In this document: in pieces, positions 52,620 through 61,213 of the stretch
Layout of the letters: the number at the start of each line of letters is the position of its first letter
Numbering within the stretch: the first letter of the stretch is position 1
Assembly (NCBI GenBank): GCA_016932955.1
Contig: JAFGBV010000245.1
Span: 1-64,000, forward strand
Source: Anaerolineales bacterium
GTDB taxonomy: Bacteria; Chloroflexota; Anaerolineae; Anaerolineales; UBA4823
Length of the DNA stretch: 64,000 bases
Direction: 5' to 3'
Notes under the pieces: model-generated
The model's input: only the letters and a program-made list of their open reading frames with translations
What the model was told of the DNA's origin: nothing
The model's database searches: none
Made by a program: the position numbers and the translations under genes

Positions 52620-53567
52620 ATGAACCCAGACCGGAAAACAATTGAGCAGCTTGTCGAAATCATCACCCGCGAGGTGCTGATTGCCATTGCTGAGCGCCAA
52701 CAACAAGGCTCACTTCAAGAAGATGCCCAATGCGCGCTGAGCTGTGCAGAAGGGATTTGCGTTCATACCTGCTTTGATCAAGCCGGGCAAGTGATCGACG
52801 CAGGAGCGGAAAGGTTATCCTCCACGCTAGGCGTCATCCCGCAAGATGCGCGCCTAGCTAGCACCATTGATCACACATTGCTCAAGCCCGATGCAACGCC
52901 AGATCAGATTGCGCAACTATGCTTCGAAGCGCGCAGGTATAATTTCGCTTCGGTTTGTGTTAACCCTGCCTGGGTGAAGCTCTGCGCTCAACTCCTGGAG
53001 GGATCATCGGTGAAGGTTTGCACCGTGATCGGTTTCCCTCTCGGCGCAACGGCCAGCGAAGTGAAAACATTTGAGACCAGCAATGCCATCGACCAGGGCG
53101 CCACAGAGATTGACATGGTGATCAATATCGGCGCGCTCAAGGCACGCGAACTGGAACTGGTGGCGCAAGATATCCGCAGCGTGGTAGCAGTGGCGCACGC
53201 GCGCAAAGTGCTTGTCAAGGTAATTTTGGAGACAGCCTTACTGACCGATGAGGAGAAAACAATAGCCTGCCTGCTTTCCAAAGAGGCAGGAGCAGATTTT
53301 GTAAAAACATCCACCGGTTTTGCTGGTGGCGGTGCGACCACGCACGATGTTACCCTGATGCGCAGGGCTGTGGGACCTGAAATGGGTGTAAAAGCATCTG
53401 GCGGAATTCGCACTTACGAGGACGCCGAGAATATGATTAAGGCTGGGGCAACGCGTATCGGCGCCAGCGCCGGGGTCAAGATCATCCAGGGCCCCGCCAC
53501 CAAGGAAGCCAGCAATTCTGATAAAAAGCCCGCCTCCGCACCCGCCGCGGCTGGGAAAAGCTATTAG
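52620..53567 (+). CDS. deoC: Deoxyribose-phosphate aldolase with encapsulation peptide and Cys-rich linker
   Basis: 315 residues from [11 protein letters not shown] (GAGGG 5 bases upstream). Residues 5-27 form an amphipathic encapsulation-type helix. A linker with Cys38, Cys42, Cys47 and Cys51 (C-x3-C-x4-C-x3-C) follows. The aldolase barrel has [22 protein letters not shown], the Schiff-base Lys in [14 protein letters not shown] and VKASGGIRT. It cleaves 2-deoxyribose 5-phosphate to acetaldehyde and glyceraldehyde 3-phosphate, so acetaldehyde would be made inside the shell. The Cys cluster might bind an Fe-S centre or zinc; this is inference. Confidence 0.92.
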   Translation: MNPDRKTIEQLVEIITREVLIAIAERQQQGSLQEDAQCALSCAEGICVHTCFDQAGQVIDAGAERLSSTLGVIPQDARLASTIDHTLLKPDATPDQIAQLCFEARRYNFASVCVNPAWVKLCAQLLEGSSVKVCTVIGFPLGATASEVKTFETSNAIDQGATEIDMVINIGALKARELELVAQDIRSVVAVAHARKVLVKVILETALLTDEEKTIACLLSKEAGADFVKTSTGFAGGGATTHDVTLMRRAVGPEMGVKASGGIRTYEDAENMIKAGATRIGASAGVKIIQGPATKEASNSDKKPASAPAAAGKSY

Positions 53568-53579
53568 AGGAGAGCAGCC

Positions 53580-53870
53580 ATGTTGATCGCCAAGGTGATT
53601 GGAACGACAGTATCGACGATCAAGGATGAAAAATTAATTGGCAGGAAACTGCTCATCCTTCGCCAAACAGATGAGACCGGCAATCCATTCGGAAAGCCCT
53701 ACGTGGCAGTTGATACCGTTGACGCAGGTATTGGAGATCTGGTGCTGACCGCTGCAGGTTCCTCTGCCCGCCAAACCTCGATCACCAAAGATTCACCGGT
53801 GGATGCAGTGGTTATGTCGATCATCGATTCGTTGGAGGTAGATGGAGAGGTTGTGTTCCGCAAGTCGTGA
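53580..53870 (+). CDS. BMC-P (EutN/CcmL) vertex protein 1
   Basis: 96 residues of the EutN/CcmL family: MLIAKVIGTTVSTIKDEKL, GRKLLILRQTDETG, AVDTVDAGIGDLVLTAAGSSAR and VDAVVMSIIDSLEV. Such proteins form pentamers that cap the vertices of microcompartment shells. One of three paralogues in this operon, which suggests distinct vertex types. It lies 12 bases after deoC. Confidence 0.95.
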   Translation: MLIAKVIGTTVSTIKDEKLIGRKLLILRQTDETGNPFGKPYVAVDTVDAGIGDLVLTAAGSSARQTSITKDSPVDAVVMSIIDSLEVDGEVVFRKS

Positions 53871-53906
53871 TTGTCAGGATAGGAATACAAGAACTGGTGC
53901 AAAGAA

Positions 53907-55367
53907 TTGGATAAGGATCTTTCTTCCATTCAAGAAGCTCGTGATCTGATCACGAAGGCGCACGAAGCCTGGCAGATCTGGAGTCATGCCTCACAGGCCG
54001 AGGTTGATCGGGTCTGCAGCGCTATGGCTGAGGCGGGGCATCATGCAGCGGAGCGTTTAGGGCGCAGCGCCCAGGAAGAGACCGGTTTTGGTGTTGCTGC
54101 CCACAAGAAGCTCAAGAATGAATTTGCCACCCGTGTGGTCTGGGAGAGTATCCGCGATGTAAAGACCGTTGGCGTGATCCGCCACGACCCCGAGCACCGC
54201 CTGTATGAAATTGCCTGGCCAATGGGTGTGATCGCAGGGCTGGTTCCTTCCACAAATCCGACCTCCACAACCCTTGATAAGGCGCTTATTTCCGTCAAGT
54301 CACGCAATGGGATCGTCTTCTCCCCCCATCCCTCCGCGGCACGCTGCACCTACGATGCTGTCCAAACGATGGCAGCGGCAGCAGAAAGCGCTGGTGCTCC
54401 AGTCGGTTTGCTCAGCTGCATGCAGCAGATCTCGATGCCGGGCACGCAGGAACTGATGACCCATAAGCATACCGCCCTTATCCTTGCAACAGGTGGCTCA
54501 GGGATGGTCAGAGCAGCCCATTCCACCGGTAAACCTGCCTATGGGGTAGGGCCTGGAAATGTGCCTGTTTATGTCGATCGCAGCGCAGATATCGAGCGCG
54601 CCGCACGGTACATTGTGGCATCGAAGGCATTTGATTATTCCACGATTTGCGCCACCGAACAGGCTGTGATTGCCGATCGGCCGATCGCGCGCCAGTTGGC
54701 TGATCGGATGCAGGCGGAGGGGGCATATTTCACCAACCCTGCAGAGACGGATGCGTTGCGCCGGATTGTCTTCCATGCAGATGGCAGCATCAACACAGCC
54801 GTGGTGGCAAAATCTGCAGCTTACGTTGCAAGTTATGCAGGCTTTCAAGTCCCGCTAGCCACACGCATCCTGGTGACTCCGCTCACAAAGGTCGGTAAGC
54901 AAGAGCCCCTCTCGCATGAAAAGCTGACCACTGTGCTGAGCTGGTATGAGGCGCATAATTGGGAAGAAGGCTGCGAGATCTCATTGGCTCTGATCAACAC
55001 GGGCGGGCGCGGGCATACCCAGATCATCTACGCCAACGATGAGCGCGTGATCATGGCCTTTGGCTTAGAAAAGCCAGTTTTCCGTATCCTGGTCAACACC
55101 ATGGGAACACTTGGCGCGATTGGCCTGACCACCGGCGTGATGCCTTCGCTCACTTTGGGATCGGGCGCAGTGGGCGGCTCCATCACCGGTGATAATGTCA
55201 CCGCTTATCACCTGATCAACCTCAAGCGGCTGGCTTACGAGAAGATTGCACCGCCGCTGGAGGCATTTCATCCTGGCGAATCCCCTGCCGGTCCATCGCC
55301 CGAGGAAATCGAACGCATGGTGAAGCAGGTTATCAACGACATACTACAAAGTGAAAAGAAAGGATAA
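53907..55367 (+). CDS. Acylating aldehyde dehydrogenase with C-terminal encapsulation peptide
   Basis: 486 residues with the CoA-acylating aldehyde dehydrogenase fold (EutE/PduP class). It has VIAGLVPSTNPTSTTLDKAL, ATGGSGMVRAAHSTGKPAYG, GPGNVPVYVD and the catalytic Cys in FDYSTICATEQAVI. It converts acetaldehyde to acetyl-CoA with NAD+. The C-terminus SPEEIERMVKQVINDILQ is an amphipathic helix much like that at the RpiB N-terminus and probably targets the enzyme to the shell. The start is a TTG with a weak ribosome site, because a stop codon lies eight codons upstream and no ATG is available before conserved sequence. Confidence 0.92.
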   Translation: MDKDLSSIQEARDLITKAHEAWQIWSHASQAEVDRVCSAMAEAGHHAAERLGRSAQEETGFGVAAHKKLKNEFATRVVWESIRDVKTVGVIRHDPEHRLYEIAWPMGVIAGLVPSTNPTSTTLDKALISVKSRNGIVFSPHPSAARCTYDAVQTMAAAAESAGAPVGLLSCMQQISMPGTQELMTHKHTALILATGGSGMVRAAHSTGKPAYGVGPGNVPVYVDRSADIERAARYIVASKAFDYSTICATEQAVIADRPIARQLADRMQAEGAYFTNPAETDALRRIVFHADGSINTAVVAKSAAYVASYAGFQVPLATRILVTPLTKVGKQEPLSHEKLTTVLSWYEAHNWEEGCEISLALINTGGRGHTQIIYANDERVIMAFGLEKPVFRILVNTMGTLGAIGLTTGVMPSLTLGSGAVGGSITGDNVTAYHLINLKRLAYEKIAPPLEAFHPGESPAGPSPEEIERMVKQVINDILQSEKKG

Positions 55368-55370
55368 AAC

Positions 55371-55709
55371 ATGGCTCTAGATACTGCATTGATCGCTCTG
55401 GGAATGGTTGAAACTCGCGGGTTGGTCGGCGCAATCGAAGCAGCCGACGCAATGGTCAAGGCTGCGAATGTTGTGCTGATTGGCTCAGAATATGTGGGCG
55501 GTGGTTACGTCACCGTGATGGTGCGCGGCGATGTCGGCGCCGTCAAGGCTGCCACAGATGCCGGTGCAGCGGCTGCCAAACGGGTTAGCGAGGTGGTTTC
55601 GGTGCACGTGATTCCACGACCGCATTCAGAGGTTGAGATGATCCTGCCACAGCATACCAAAGGTGGCTTTGGCGGCAGAACATCAGCGGCAGAAGCGAAA
55701 GCAAAATAG
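55371..55709 (+). CDS. BMC-H hexameric shell protein
   Basis: 112 residues, a single BMC domain: [40 protein letters not shown] and [20 protein letters not shown]. The loop GGGY sits where the hexamer pore is lined. It is the only BMC-H in the operon and should form the facets of the shell. It starts 3 bases after the dehydrogenase stop with an AAAGGA site inside that gene's end. A flexible Ala/Lys tail follows the domain. Confidence 0.95.
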   Translation: MALDTALIALGMVETRGLVGAIEAADAMVKAANVVLIGSEYVGGGYVTVMVRGDVGAVKAATDAGAAAAKRVSEVVSVHVIPRPHSEVEMILPQHTKGGFGGRTSAAEAKAK

Positions 55710-55712
55710 CGC

Positions 55713-56594
55713 ATGCCCCAGACTGCAGGAAGGAGTAAGCAGTCGCAGACCCGCCTGAACCTCGCCGAATACCTCGCCCAAGCTGAAGCGGCGATCCTGC
55801 CCAGGCATCTTTCTGAGCAATCACAACCAGTGAATATTGCGGCAGATGAGAAGCTACGGGTGGGAGTGGATCTGGGAACAGCCTACCTGGTGCTCGCAGT
55901 GACCAACGAGAATGGCGCCGTGTTGGCAGGCGAATGGCAGTTTGCCGAGGTGGTGCGGGATGGCCTGGTGGTCGACTTCATTGGTGCCACAGATCTCTTA
56001 CGCGGCATGAAAGACAGGCTCGAGCGGCGGATTGGAAGAGAACTGACCCACGCGGCCAGTGGATATCCTCCTGGTGTGCCACAGATAGAAGTACGGGCAA
56101 CTGCACACGTGATCGAGGCTACTGGAATGGAATGCTCGGGGCTGATCGATGAACCGACCGCGGCCAATAATGTACTCTTGCTGCGTGAAGGCGCGATTGT
56201 TGATGTGGGCGGTGGCACAACCGGAATTGCTATTCTGCATAAGGGGCAGGTTATTTACTCTGCTGATGAGCCAACGGGCGGTACACATTTCTCGCTGGTG
56301 ATTGCTGGCGCACTGGATATCAGCTTTTCAGAAGCCGAAGCGCTCAAAACAACACTCAGTGAGCAACCCCGTTTGCTGCCGGTGGTGCGACCGGTAATGG
56401 AGAAAGTTGCCAGCATCATTGAACGGCACATCCGCGGCAGGAAGATCAGCATGATCACCATGGTTGGCGGAAGTTCTGCTTTCTTAGGAATGGCAGATGT
56501 TGTGCAGGATTATCTTGGCATCCCCACCCAGGTGGTGTGCAATCCCCTGTTTGTTACGCCGCTGGGGCTGGCTCTACATGATCCGGCCCAATGA
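55713..56594 (+). CDS. eutJ: EutJ-like Hsp70/actin-fold chaperone
   Basis: 293 residues with an actin/Hsp70 ATPase pattern: VGVDLGTAYLVLAVTNENG near residues 50-68, GLIDEPTAANNVL, AIVDVGGGTTGIAIL and ITMVGGSSAFLGMADVV. This matches EutJ, a putative chaperone of ethanolamine microcompartments; in other BMC loci it may assist enzyme reactivation or shell assembly. The N-terminal 48 residues form a helical extension. The gene lies between BMC-H and BMC-T. An EutJ-like gene in a deoxyribose locus suggests a general assembly role. Confidence 0.88.
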   Translation: MPQTAGRSKQSQTRLNLAEYLAQAEAAILPRHLSEQSQPVNIAADEKLRVGVDLGTAYLVLAVTNENGAVLAGEWQFAEVVRDGLVVDFIGATDLLRGMKDRLERRIGRELTHAASGYPPGVPQIEVRATAHVIEATGMECSGLIDEPTAANNVLLLREGAIVDVGGGTTGIAILHKGQVIYSADEPTGGTHFSLVIAGALDISFSEAEALKTTLSEQPRLLPVVRPVMEKVASIIERHIRGRKISMITMVGGSSAFLGMADVVQDYLGIPTQVVCNPLFVTPLGLALHDPAQ

Positions 56595-56625
56595 TGAGAT
56601 GCAATCTATATTGGGAGAACAATTC

Positions 56626-57255
56626 ATGAGTGAGGCTTTTTCATTGCGCTGTTATTGTTACCTAGATCGAATGCAACCGCAATACGCCGCCTTTGTGGGT
56701 ACCGTCACGCAGGGTGACCTACCCACTGAGGGGATGGCAGCTCTTTACGTAGAAATGGCGCCCGGCAATGAGGTTTTCCGCGTGGTTGATATTGCCGTGA
56801 AGGCCACCGAGGCCAGGCCCGGTGCGCAGATCGTTGAACGCGAGTTCGGCATGTTTGAAGTACATTCCTTGAGCCAAGCAGCGGTCTTAGAGGCAGGAGA
56901 TGTAGTCCTTGCTCGCCTTGGTTTGCATGTTGAGGATCGCATCCGCCCCCAGGTAGTCTCCACCCAGGTGATCACCCGTATCGATCCATATCAGGCGCAA
57001 CTGCTGAACCGTTTTCGCCGAGGCAGCATGCTTGTCCCTGGTGAAACCATGCTGGTTCTGGAGTGCGCCCCGGCGGCCTATATTAACTACGCCACCAACG
57101 AGGCAGAGAAGAAAGCCAGCATAAAAATCGTGCATGTCTCTTCTGTGGGGCGGTTTGGCCGCATGTGGCTTTCTGGCTCAGAGGCTGAAATCCTGACCGC
57201 CCGCGCAGCCGCCATTCAGGCTCTGGAAAGTCTGGGTGGGCAAGAAGGCGCATAA
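56626..57255 (+). CDS. BMC-T trimeric shell protein
   Basis: 209 residues containing two BMC-like domains (about residues 5-100 and 105-200), the second with HVSSVGRFGRMWLSGSEAEI. The first begins YLDRMQPQYAAFVGTVTQGD. Tandem-domain proteins form trimers that mimic hexamers and often have gated pores for large cofactors or substrates. The start follows GGGAGA by 8 bases. It may admit deoxyribose phosphate or cofactors; inference. Confidence 0.88.
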   Translation: MSEAFSLRCYCYLDRMQPQYAAFVGTVTQGDLPTEGMAALYVEMAPGNEVFRVVDIAVKATEARPGAQIVEREFGMFEVHSLSQAAVLEAGDVVLARLGLHVEDRIRPQVVSTQVITRIDPYQAQLLNRFRRGSMLVPGETMLVLECAPAAYINYATNEAEKKASIKIVHVSSVGRFGRMWLSGSEAEILTARAAAIQALESLGGQEGA

Positions 57256-57279
57256 GACGGCGCGAAAATGGAGCAAGCT

Positions 57280-57681
57280 ATGCCAAAAGAATTTTATACC
57301 GAAAAAGATATCGAGGATCTGGTCAAGCGCGGCATTATGTCTCTAGACGTTAATGAAAATGTTGTGCTGACAGACCTGGCTTATGAAAAAGCCCGCCGCT
57401 TAGGGATGAGGCTGGTGAGTGATAGGCCAGAAAACCCTCCTGCTGCTCCGTCCCGGCCATACCTTTCCCAAAAATGGAACCAGCCCCATACCGGGCCAGA
57501 ACCCAGCCCGTCAAGCCAAACCCAGCAGGAGCCAGCCCCTATCGCAGCTCCCCAGACGAACGACCAGGACCTCCACCAGCGCATCCGTAATGCCGTCCTC
57601 AACCGTTTGGGGAACCAGATCGATTCCGATCTGTTGGATGTGATCATCCAACGCGTGCTCGACAACACAGGAGTGAAATAA
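57280..57681 (+). CDS. Microcompartment accessory protein with encapsulation-type tail, unknown
   Basis: 133 residues from MPKEFYTEKD (GGAG 6 bases upstream). Residues 1-50 form a small domain (YTEKDIEDLVKRGIMSL, then VVLTDLAYEKARRLGMRLV). A Pro/Gln-rich linker follows, and residues 95-133 contain two amphipathic helices (DLHQRIRNAVLNRLG, DSDLLDVIIQRVLD) like encapsulation peptides. I do not recognise its function. The layout (head, linker, helix) suggests an adaptor tying cargo to the shell. It sits between the BMC-T and the second vertex gene. Confidence 0.75.
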   Translation: MPKEFYTEKDIEDLVKRGIMSLDVNENVVLTDLAYEKARRLGMRLVSDRPENPPAAPSRPYLSQKWNQPHTGPEPSPSSQTQQEPAPIAAPQTNDQDLHQRIRNAVLNRLGNQIDSDLLDVIIQRVLDNTGVK

Positions 57682-57686
57682 ACATC

Positions 57687-58007
57687 ATGCTGTTCGGCAG
57701 GGTGAAAGGCACCGCCATCTGCACGATCAAATATCCTGGAACAGAGGGGGTGAAACTATTGATTGTCCAACCACTCAACAAGAGACTGGAGCCCATCGGC
57801 GCGTTGCAGGTAGCAGCCGATGTGGTGCAGGCTGGCATCGGCGATCTGTGCGTGATGGTGCGCTCGCGCGAGGCAGCCCTTGCAATGACCGATGTCAAAT
57901 TTGTGCCAGTCGACCTGGCACTGATAGGAATTGTGGACGAACTGGCTGTCCAACCAGATGGAACATATGATCTGACCATGCGGCAGGGTTGGAACCAGTA
58001 CACTTGA
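57687..58007 (+). CDS. BMC-P (EutN/CcmL) vertex protein 2
   Basis: 106 residues: MLFGRVKGTAICTIKYPGTE, KLLIVQPLNKRLEPIG, ADVVQAGIGDLCVMVRSREA and LIGIVDELAV. The EutN/CcmL fold forms pentameric vertices. It diverges from paralogue 1 in its C-terminal tail. It lies 5 bases after the accessory gene. Confidence 0.93.
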   Translation: MLFGRVKGTAICTIKYPGTEGVKLLIVQPLNKRLEPIGALQVAADVVQAGIGDLCVMVRSREAALAMTDVKFVPVDLALIGIVDELAVQPDGTYDLTMRQGWNQYT

Positions 58008-58016
58008 GGCGCAGCC

Positions 58017-58289
58017 GTGATTCTAGGTAAAGTGATTGGAACTGTGGTGACCACCATCAGCCACCGCGATTACAAGAACCGGCGGCTTCTGGTAGTGCAA
58101 CCTTTAACCCTGGACAGAGAAGCCCCCGACGAGGATTTCATCGCCCTGGATAACACGCAGGCTGGCATTGGCGATACGGTTCTGGTGAATCGGGAAGGAA
58201 ATGGCGCCCGCCAAGCACTGAAGAATCCTGACGCCTGTGTGATCTCCGTCATTGTTGGCATTGTTGACTCAATCTTTATACAAAATTGA
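58017..58289 (+). CDS. BMC-P (EutN/CcmL) vertex protein 3
   Basis: 90 residues from a GTG start (MILGKVIGTVVTTISHRDYK). Family blocks are RRLLVVQPLTLD, LDNTQAGIGDTVLVNREGNG and VIVGIVDSIF. It is the third pentamer paralogue and the last gene of the microcompartment operon, 9 bases after paralogue 2. No alternative ATG fits the conserved N-terminus. Confidence 0.93.
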   Translation: MILGKVIGTVVTTISHRDYKNRRLLVVQPLTLDREAPDEDFIALDNTQAGIGDTVLVNREGNGARQALKNPDACVISVIVGIVDSIFIQN

Positions 58290-58334
58290 TCACGGGCGGT
58301 ATCTGCACGATCCCATCCAGGGAGCAGAACATCG

Positions 58335-58676
58335 ATGATAAGCAACTCTGTTTGTCAAACAATTCGCCGCGCTGCCCCGCTAAGAGCCCAAGGCTGGCAG
58401 GATGTGGATATTCTGACCTATATGGCAGAAAAAAGCATCCCGGGTGCCAGCGTGGCTGTGGTCGATGGGGGTGAGATTGTGGAAGCAATAGGATTCGGCA
58501 TCCTGGAAGCCGGTCAGGCTCACCCGGTCACCACCGAGACGCGCTTCCAGGCCGTTTTTTTCACTCAAATCAATGCTGGGCTTCAGTTCACTTTCGAGGA
58601 TGGTAAATGCAGTGGCTTGCTGTTAAGGCAAAACGGCGAGGAGATACAGGCACTTAAATGCCCAGCAGCTTCTTAG
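58335..58676 (+). pseudogene. Beta-lactamase-like (serine hydrolase) remnant with internal deletion
   Basis: 113 codons. The first 70 resemble the N-terminus of a class C-type beta-lactamase family protein (YMAEKSIPGASVAVVDGGEI, then TTETRFQA). The frame then jumps to a segment like the C-terminal accessory domain (LQFTFEDGKCSGLLLRQNGE). The SxxK and YxN catalytic motifs, about 250 or more residues, are missing without a frameshift. It cannot be an active hydrolase. It lies 45 bases after the microcompartment operon and overlaps the corrinoid-protein gene end on the other strand. Confidence 0.65.
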
Positions 58677-59301
58677 CCTCATGCACTGCGCCAATGGCAT
58701 CTTCCGAGTAGCCATCTGCCTCGATCCTCTGCACCCAGTCCCGCGTTACCGGCGCCCCACCTACCATCACCTTGACCTTATCGCGCAGCCCCTCAGCTTT
58801 CAGGGTTTCGATCACTTCGCGTTGCTTGACCATAGTGGTGGTCAACAAAGCACTCAGGCCAATGATATCTGCATCCACCTCGCGGGCTTTGCGAATAATT
58901 TTCTCTGTTGAAACATCCACGCCCAGATCGTAAACCTGGAATCCAGAGGAGGAAAGCATAGTTCCCACCAATGTTTTGCCAATTTCATGAATATCCCCTT
59001 CAACGGTAGCAAGCACGACTTTGCCGTAAACCTGGCGTTGGGTGCCACGCTTCTGCATTTCTGGTTCCAGAATGGCGATTGCTGCCTTCATGGCTTCGCC
59101 AGCCATCACCAGATCAGGCAAAAATGCATCACCACAGGCAAAGCTATCTCCCACCTGGTTCACCCCCACCACAAAACCTTTCGCAATGGCCTCCAATGGG
59201 TCAATCCCATCAGCAATTGCCTGTTGGGCCAGTTCTGCAGCCATATCTGCTTCACCGTCAATGATGCTTTGCTTCATTTTCCCAAATAGTTCGTCAGACA
59301 T
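58654..59301 (-). CDS. Corrinoid (B12-binding) protein, MtaC/MtbC type
   Basis: 215 residues. An N-terminal helical cap domain is followed by a B12-binding Rossmann domain with the DxHxxG motif in VEGDIHEIGKTLVG, GLSALLTTTM and VMVGGAPVTRDW. Such proteins carry the methyl group between a substrate-specific methyltransferase and an acceptor methyltransferase. Neither partner is adjacent, so it is orphan here. The start MSDELFG follows AGGAG by 6 bases. Nothing shows a link to the neighbouring microcompartment. Confidence 0.9.
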   Translation of the reverse strand: MSDELFGKMKQSIIDGEADMAAELAQQAIADGIDPLEAIAKGFVVGVNQVGDSFACGDAFLPDLVMAGEAMKAAIAILEPEMQKRGTQRQVYGKVVLATVEGDIHEIGKTLVGTMLSSSGFQVYDLGVDVSTEKIIRKAREVDADIIGLSALLTTTMVKQREVIETLKAEGLRDKVKVMVGGAPVTRDWVQRIEADGYSEDAIGAVHEAKKLLGI

Positions 59302-59413
59302 CAGTTTCTCCTGGAACGGGAAGTAACATCTAAAGCACAATTATACCTGAGACCATAAACCAGAGGGGAAGGAGCTTGCGCCCCGCAAAAAAGAGAATCT
59401 GGTAGGGAAGAAA

Positions 59414-59917
59414 TTAAGACTGCCGACCTTGCTGATACGGCCGCAGCGCAATCAGAATAACGACCACCGTAATAATGCCCAGCACAATCCCCCATTCTGT
59501 CGTCAGATTGATCTCAAAGGAAATCCCCACCAGGCCCAACACAAATCCCAAGCCAAGCACCCAACCCAAACGCCTGAGATGCCCTCGCACCAAAGGTTGT
59601 GAATGAGTATTGCCATTGACCCATTTCAACCTGACATAGAAAGCATCTAGATCCCAAAAAGCCAGCGCTGCCACCAGCGCTATCAGCATTACCAGCCGGG
59701 ATAAACCCAGGAACATGCCGTAGACCGATCCCGCCATCAGTATCAGATAAAGCAGCGAACCGAGATTTGACACCTTGCGCAATCCCAGCCATCCTGAAAC
59801 ACCGAGCAATCCAAACAAGGCCGTACCAATCCAGGCCTCGCCAAGCCCATAGCCCAGAGCCAGTGCACCCGCAGCCAGCAGCAAACCGATCAGGCGTAAG
59901 CGAGCAACTCTATTCAT
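59414..59917 (-). CDS. Membrane protein, unknown, downstream of DUF58 gene
   Basis: 167 residues with about five TM segments (LRLIGLLLAAGALALGYGL and others) and no recognised motif. Its ATG overlaps the DUF58 stop as ATGA. It is the last gene of the MoxR-DUF58 cluster and might assist membrane insertion or act with them. Confidence 0.6.
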   Translation of the reverse strand: MNRVARLRLIGLLLAAGALALGYGLGEAWIGTALFGLLGVSGWLGLRKVSNLGSLLYLILMAGSVYGMFLGLSRLVMLIALVAALAFWDLDAFYVRLKWVNGNTHSQPLVRGHLRRLGWVLGLGFVLGLVGISFEINLTTEWGIVLGIITVVVILIALRPYQQGRQS

Positions 59918-61206
59918 TCTACATTAATCCTCAGATTGCGATGGAAAAAGGAGTGCTGCCCAATGGAAGCGCGGATCACCTGCTCAAACGGCTTCTCCAC
60001 CTGCCAGTCCACAATCTGCACACCCAAACGGGATAATCTGCGGAAGAGCAAGGAGCGCTCCAATTGCGCTAACCGCAGGGCTTGTTGCACCTCAGGGAAA
60101 TCGCTGTATGCCTGCCGTTCAAAATCCACCGGATCCGGGCTGACCAACATTACCTCATAACCATCTTTTCGCAAGCGTGCATAGACCGGATAATCCTGCA
60201 CACCCAATGGGCTGATCATAACCAACTGCGAACGGGCTGGGAACAAGCGAGTGGGCAGATAATTTAGGCTATCCAGCGCAAAATTACTGCCCACTTCGGC
60301 TTTCACCAAAGCCCTTAAGATCAGCTGACGCTGGATTTTGCCATAGCCTGGGAACACCCTTTCCATCCCATAACCGTAAATCAGCAACGAGACACGGTGT
60401 CCATCTTGGAGAAACGTATCAGCTAACGCTGCTGTAGCAAGCACAGAATATTCAAATAGGTTTTTTTCCCCAAGGGTCAGATTAGTCTGTTGACGAGCAT
60501 CCAAAATCAACCCTACATCTGCGATACGCTCTTGCTCAAACTGGTTGGTAAATAATCCAGGCGAATTGCGCGCAGAAACCTTCCAGTTGATACGGCGCAG
60601 CGAGTCACCCATCTGATATTCGCGCACGCCCCAAAAGCTCATTCCAGATCCCCCTGCCCGGGCTGGGATCGGCCCAGCAAAGCCACGAGTTTGTTGTGGT
60701 CGAATCGGGATGCGGCTCAGGCGTGGCACTTCCGGCACCGACTGAAACTCCCCCGGCGAGGCCAGGTTGATCCACTGCTCGAACAGTCCAAAATGATCAC
60801 TCGATAACACCATCAGACCCTTGAAAGAATGTTTTCCTCGGGTGCAGTGCACCGTGTATTCATAAGATAGCGTTTCACCCTCCTTCAGGGATACAAATTT
60901 ACGCGTATCGCCTTCACTGCACGCTAATTCCCGCGGCAGAACATCCTCAAAGTATGCTTCATCCACAGCCGAGCCATCGTTCGTCAGCGTTAGAGCTACA
61001 TTCACAGGCAAGCCTTGCTCAACCACATCTGCACTGATTACCCGTTTTGCACGCAACTGTGCTTTGCCCGGAGCATATAGCATCGCTGCGCCCAGGTAAA
61101 CCAGCAACGGGATAGCTAACGCTATTGCCTCTCCACTGAGGAACATCAGCCCAAACAGGAAAATCCCAAACAGGCTGATTTGCAGGATCCAGAAACGCGT
61201 GCTCAT
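59914..61206 (-). CDS. DUF58-domain protein
   Basis: 430 residues with two N-terminal TM helices, a beta-rich region, and the DUF58 core (GMSFWGVREYQMGDSLRRIN, then WKVSARNSPGLFTNQFEQER). A von Willebrand-like alpha/beta domain (DVGLILDARQQTN onward) carries the metal-site-like Asp. DUF58 proteins occur next to MoxR ATPases and are thought to help assemble or activate membrane or secreted complexes. It begins 7 bases after the MoxR stop. Confidence 0.9.
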   Translation of the reverse strand: MSTRFWILQISLFGIFLFGLMFLSGEAIALAIPLLVYLGAAMLYAPGKAQLRAKRVISADVVEQGLPVNVALTLTNDGSAVDEAYFEDVLPRELACSEGDTRKFVSLKEGETLSYEYTVHCTRGKHSFKGLMVLSSDHFGLFEQWINLASPGEFQSVPEVPRLSRIPIRPQQTRGFAGPIPARAGGSGMSFWGVREYQMGDSLRRINWKVSARNSPGLFTNQFEQERIADVGLILDARQQTNLTLGEKNLFEYSVLATAALADTFLQDGHRVSLLIYGYGMERVFPGYGKIQRQLILRALVKAEVGSNFALDSLNYLPTRLFPARSQLVMISPLGVQDYPVYARLRKDGYEVMLVSPDPVDFERQAYSDFPEVQQALRLAQLERSLLFRRLSRLGVQIVDWQVEKPFEQVIRASIGQHSFFHRNLRINVE

Positions 61207-61213
61207 AAGAGGA

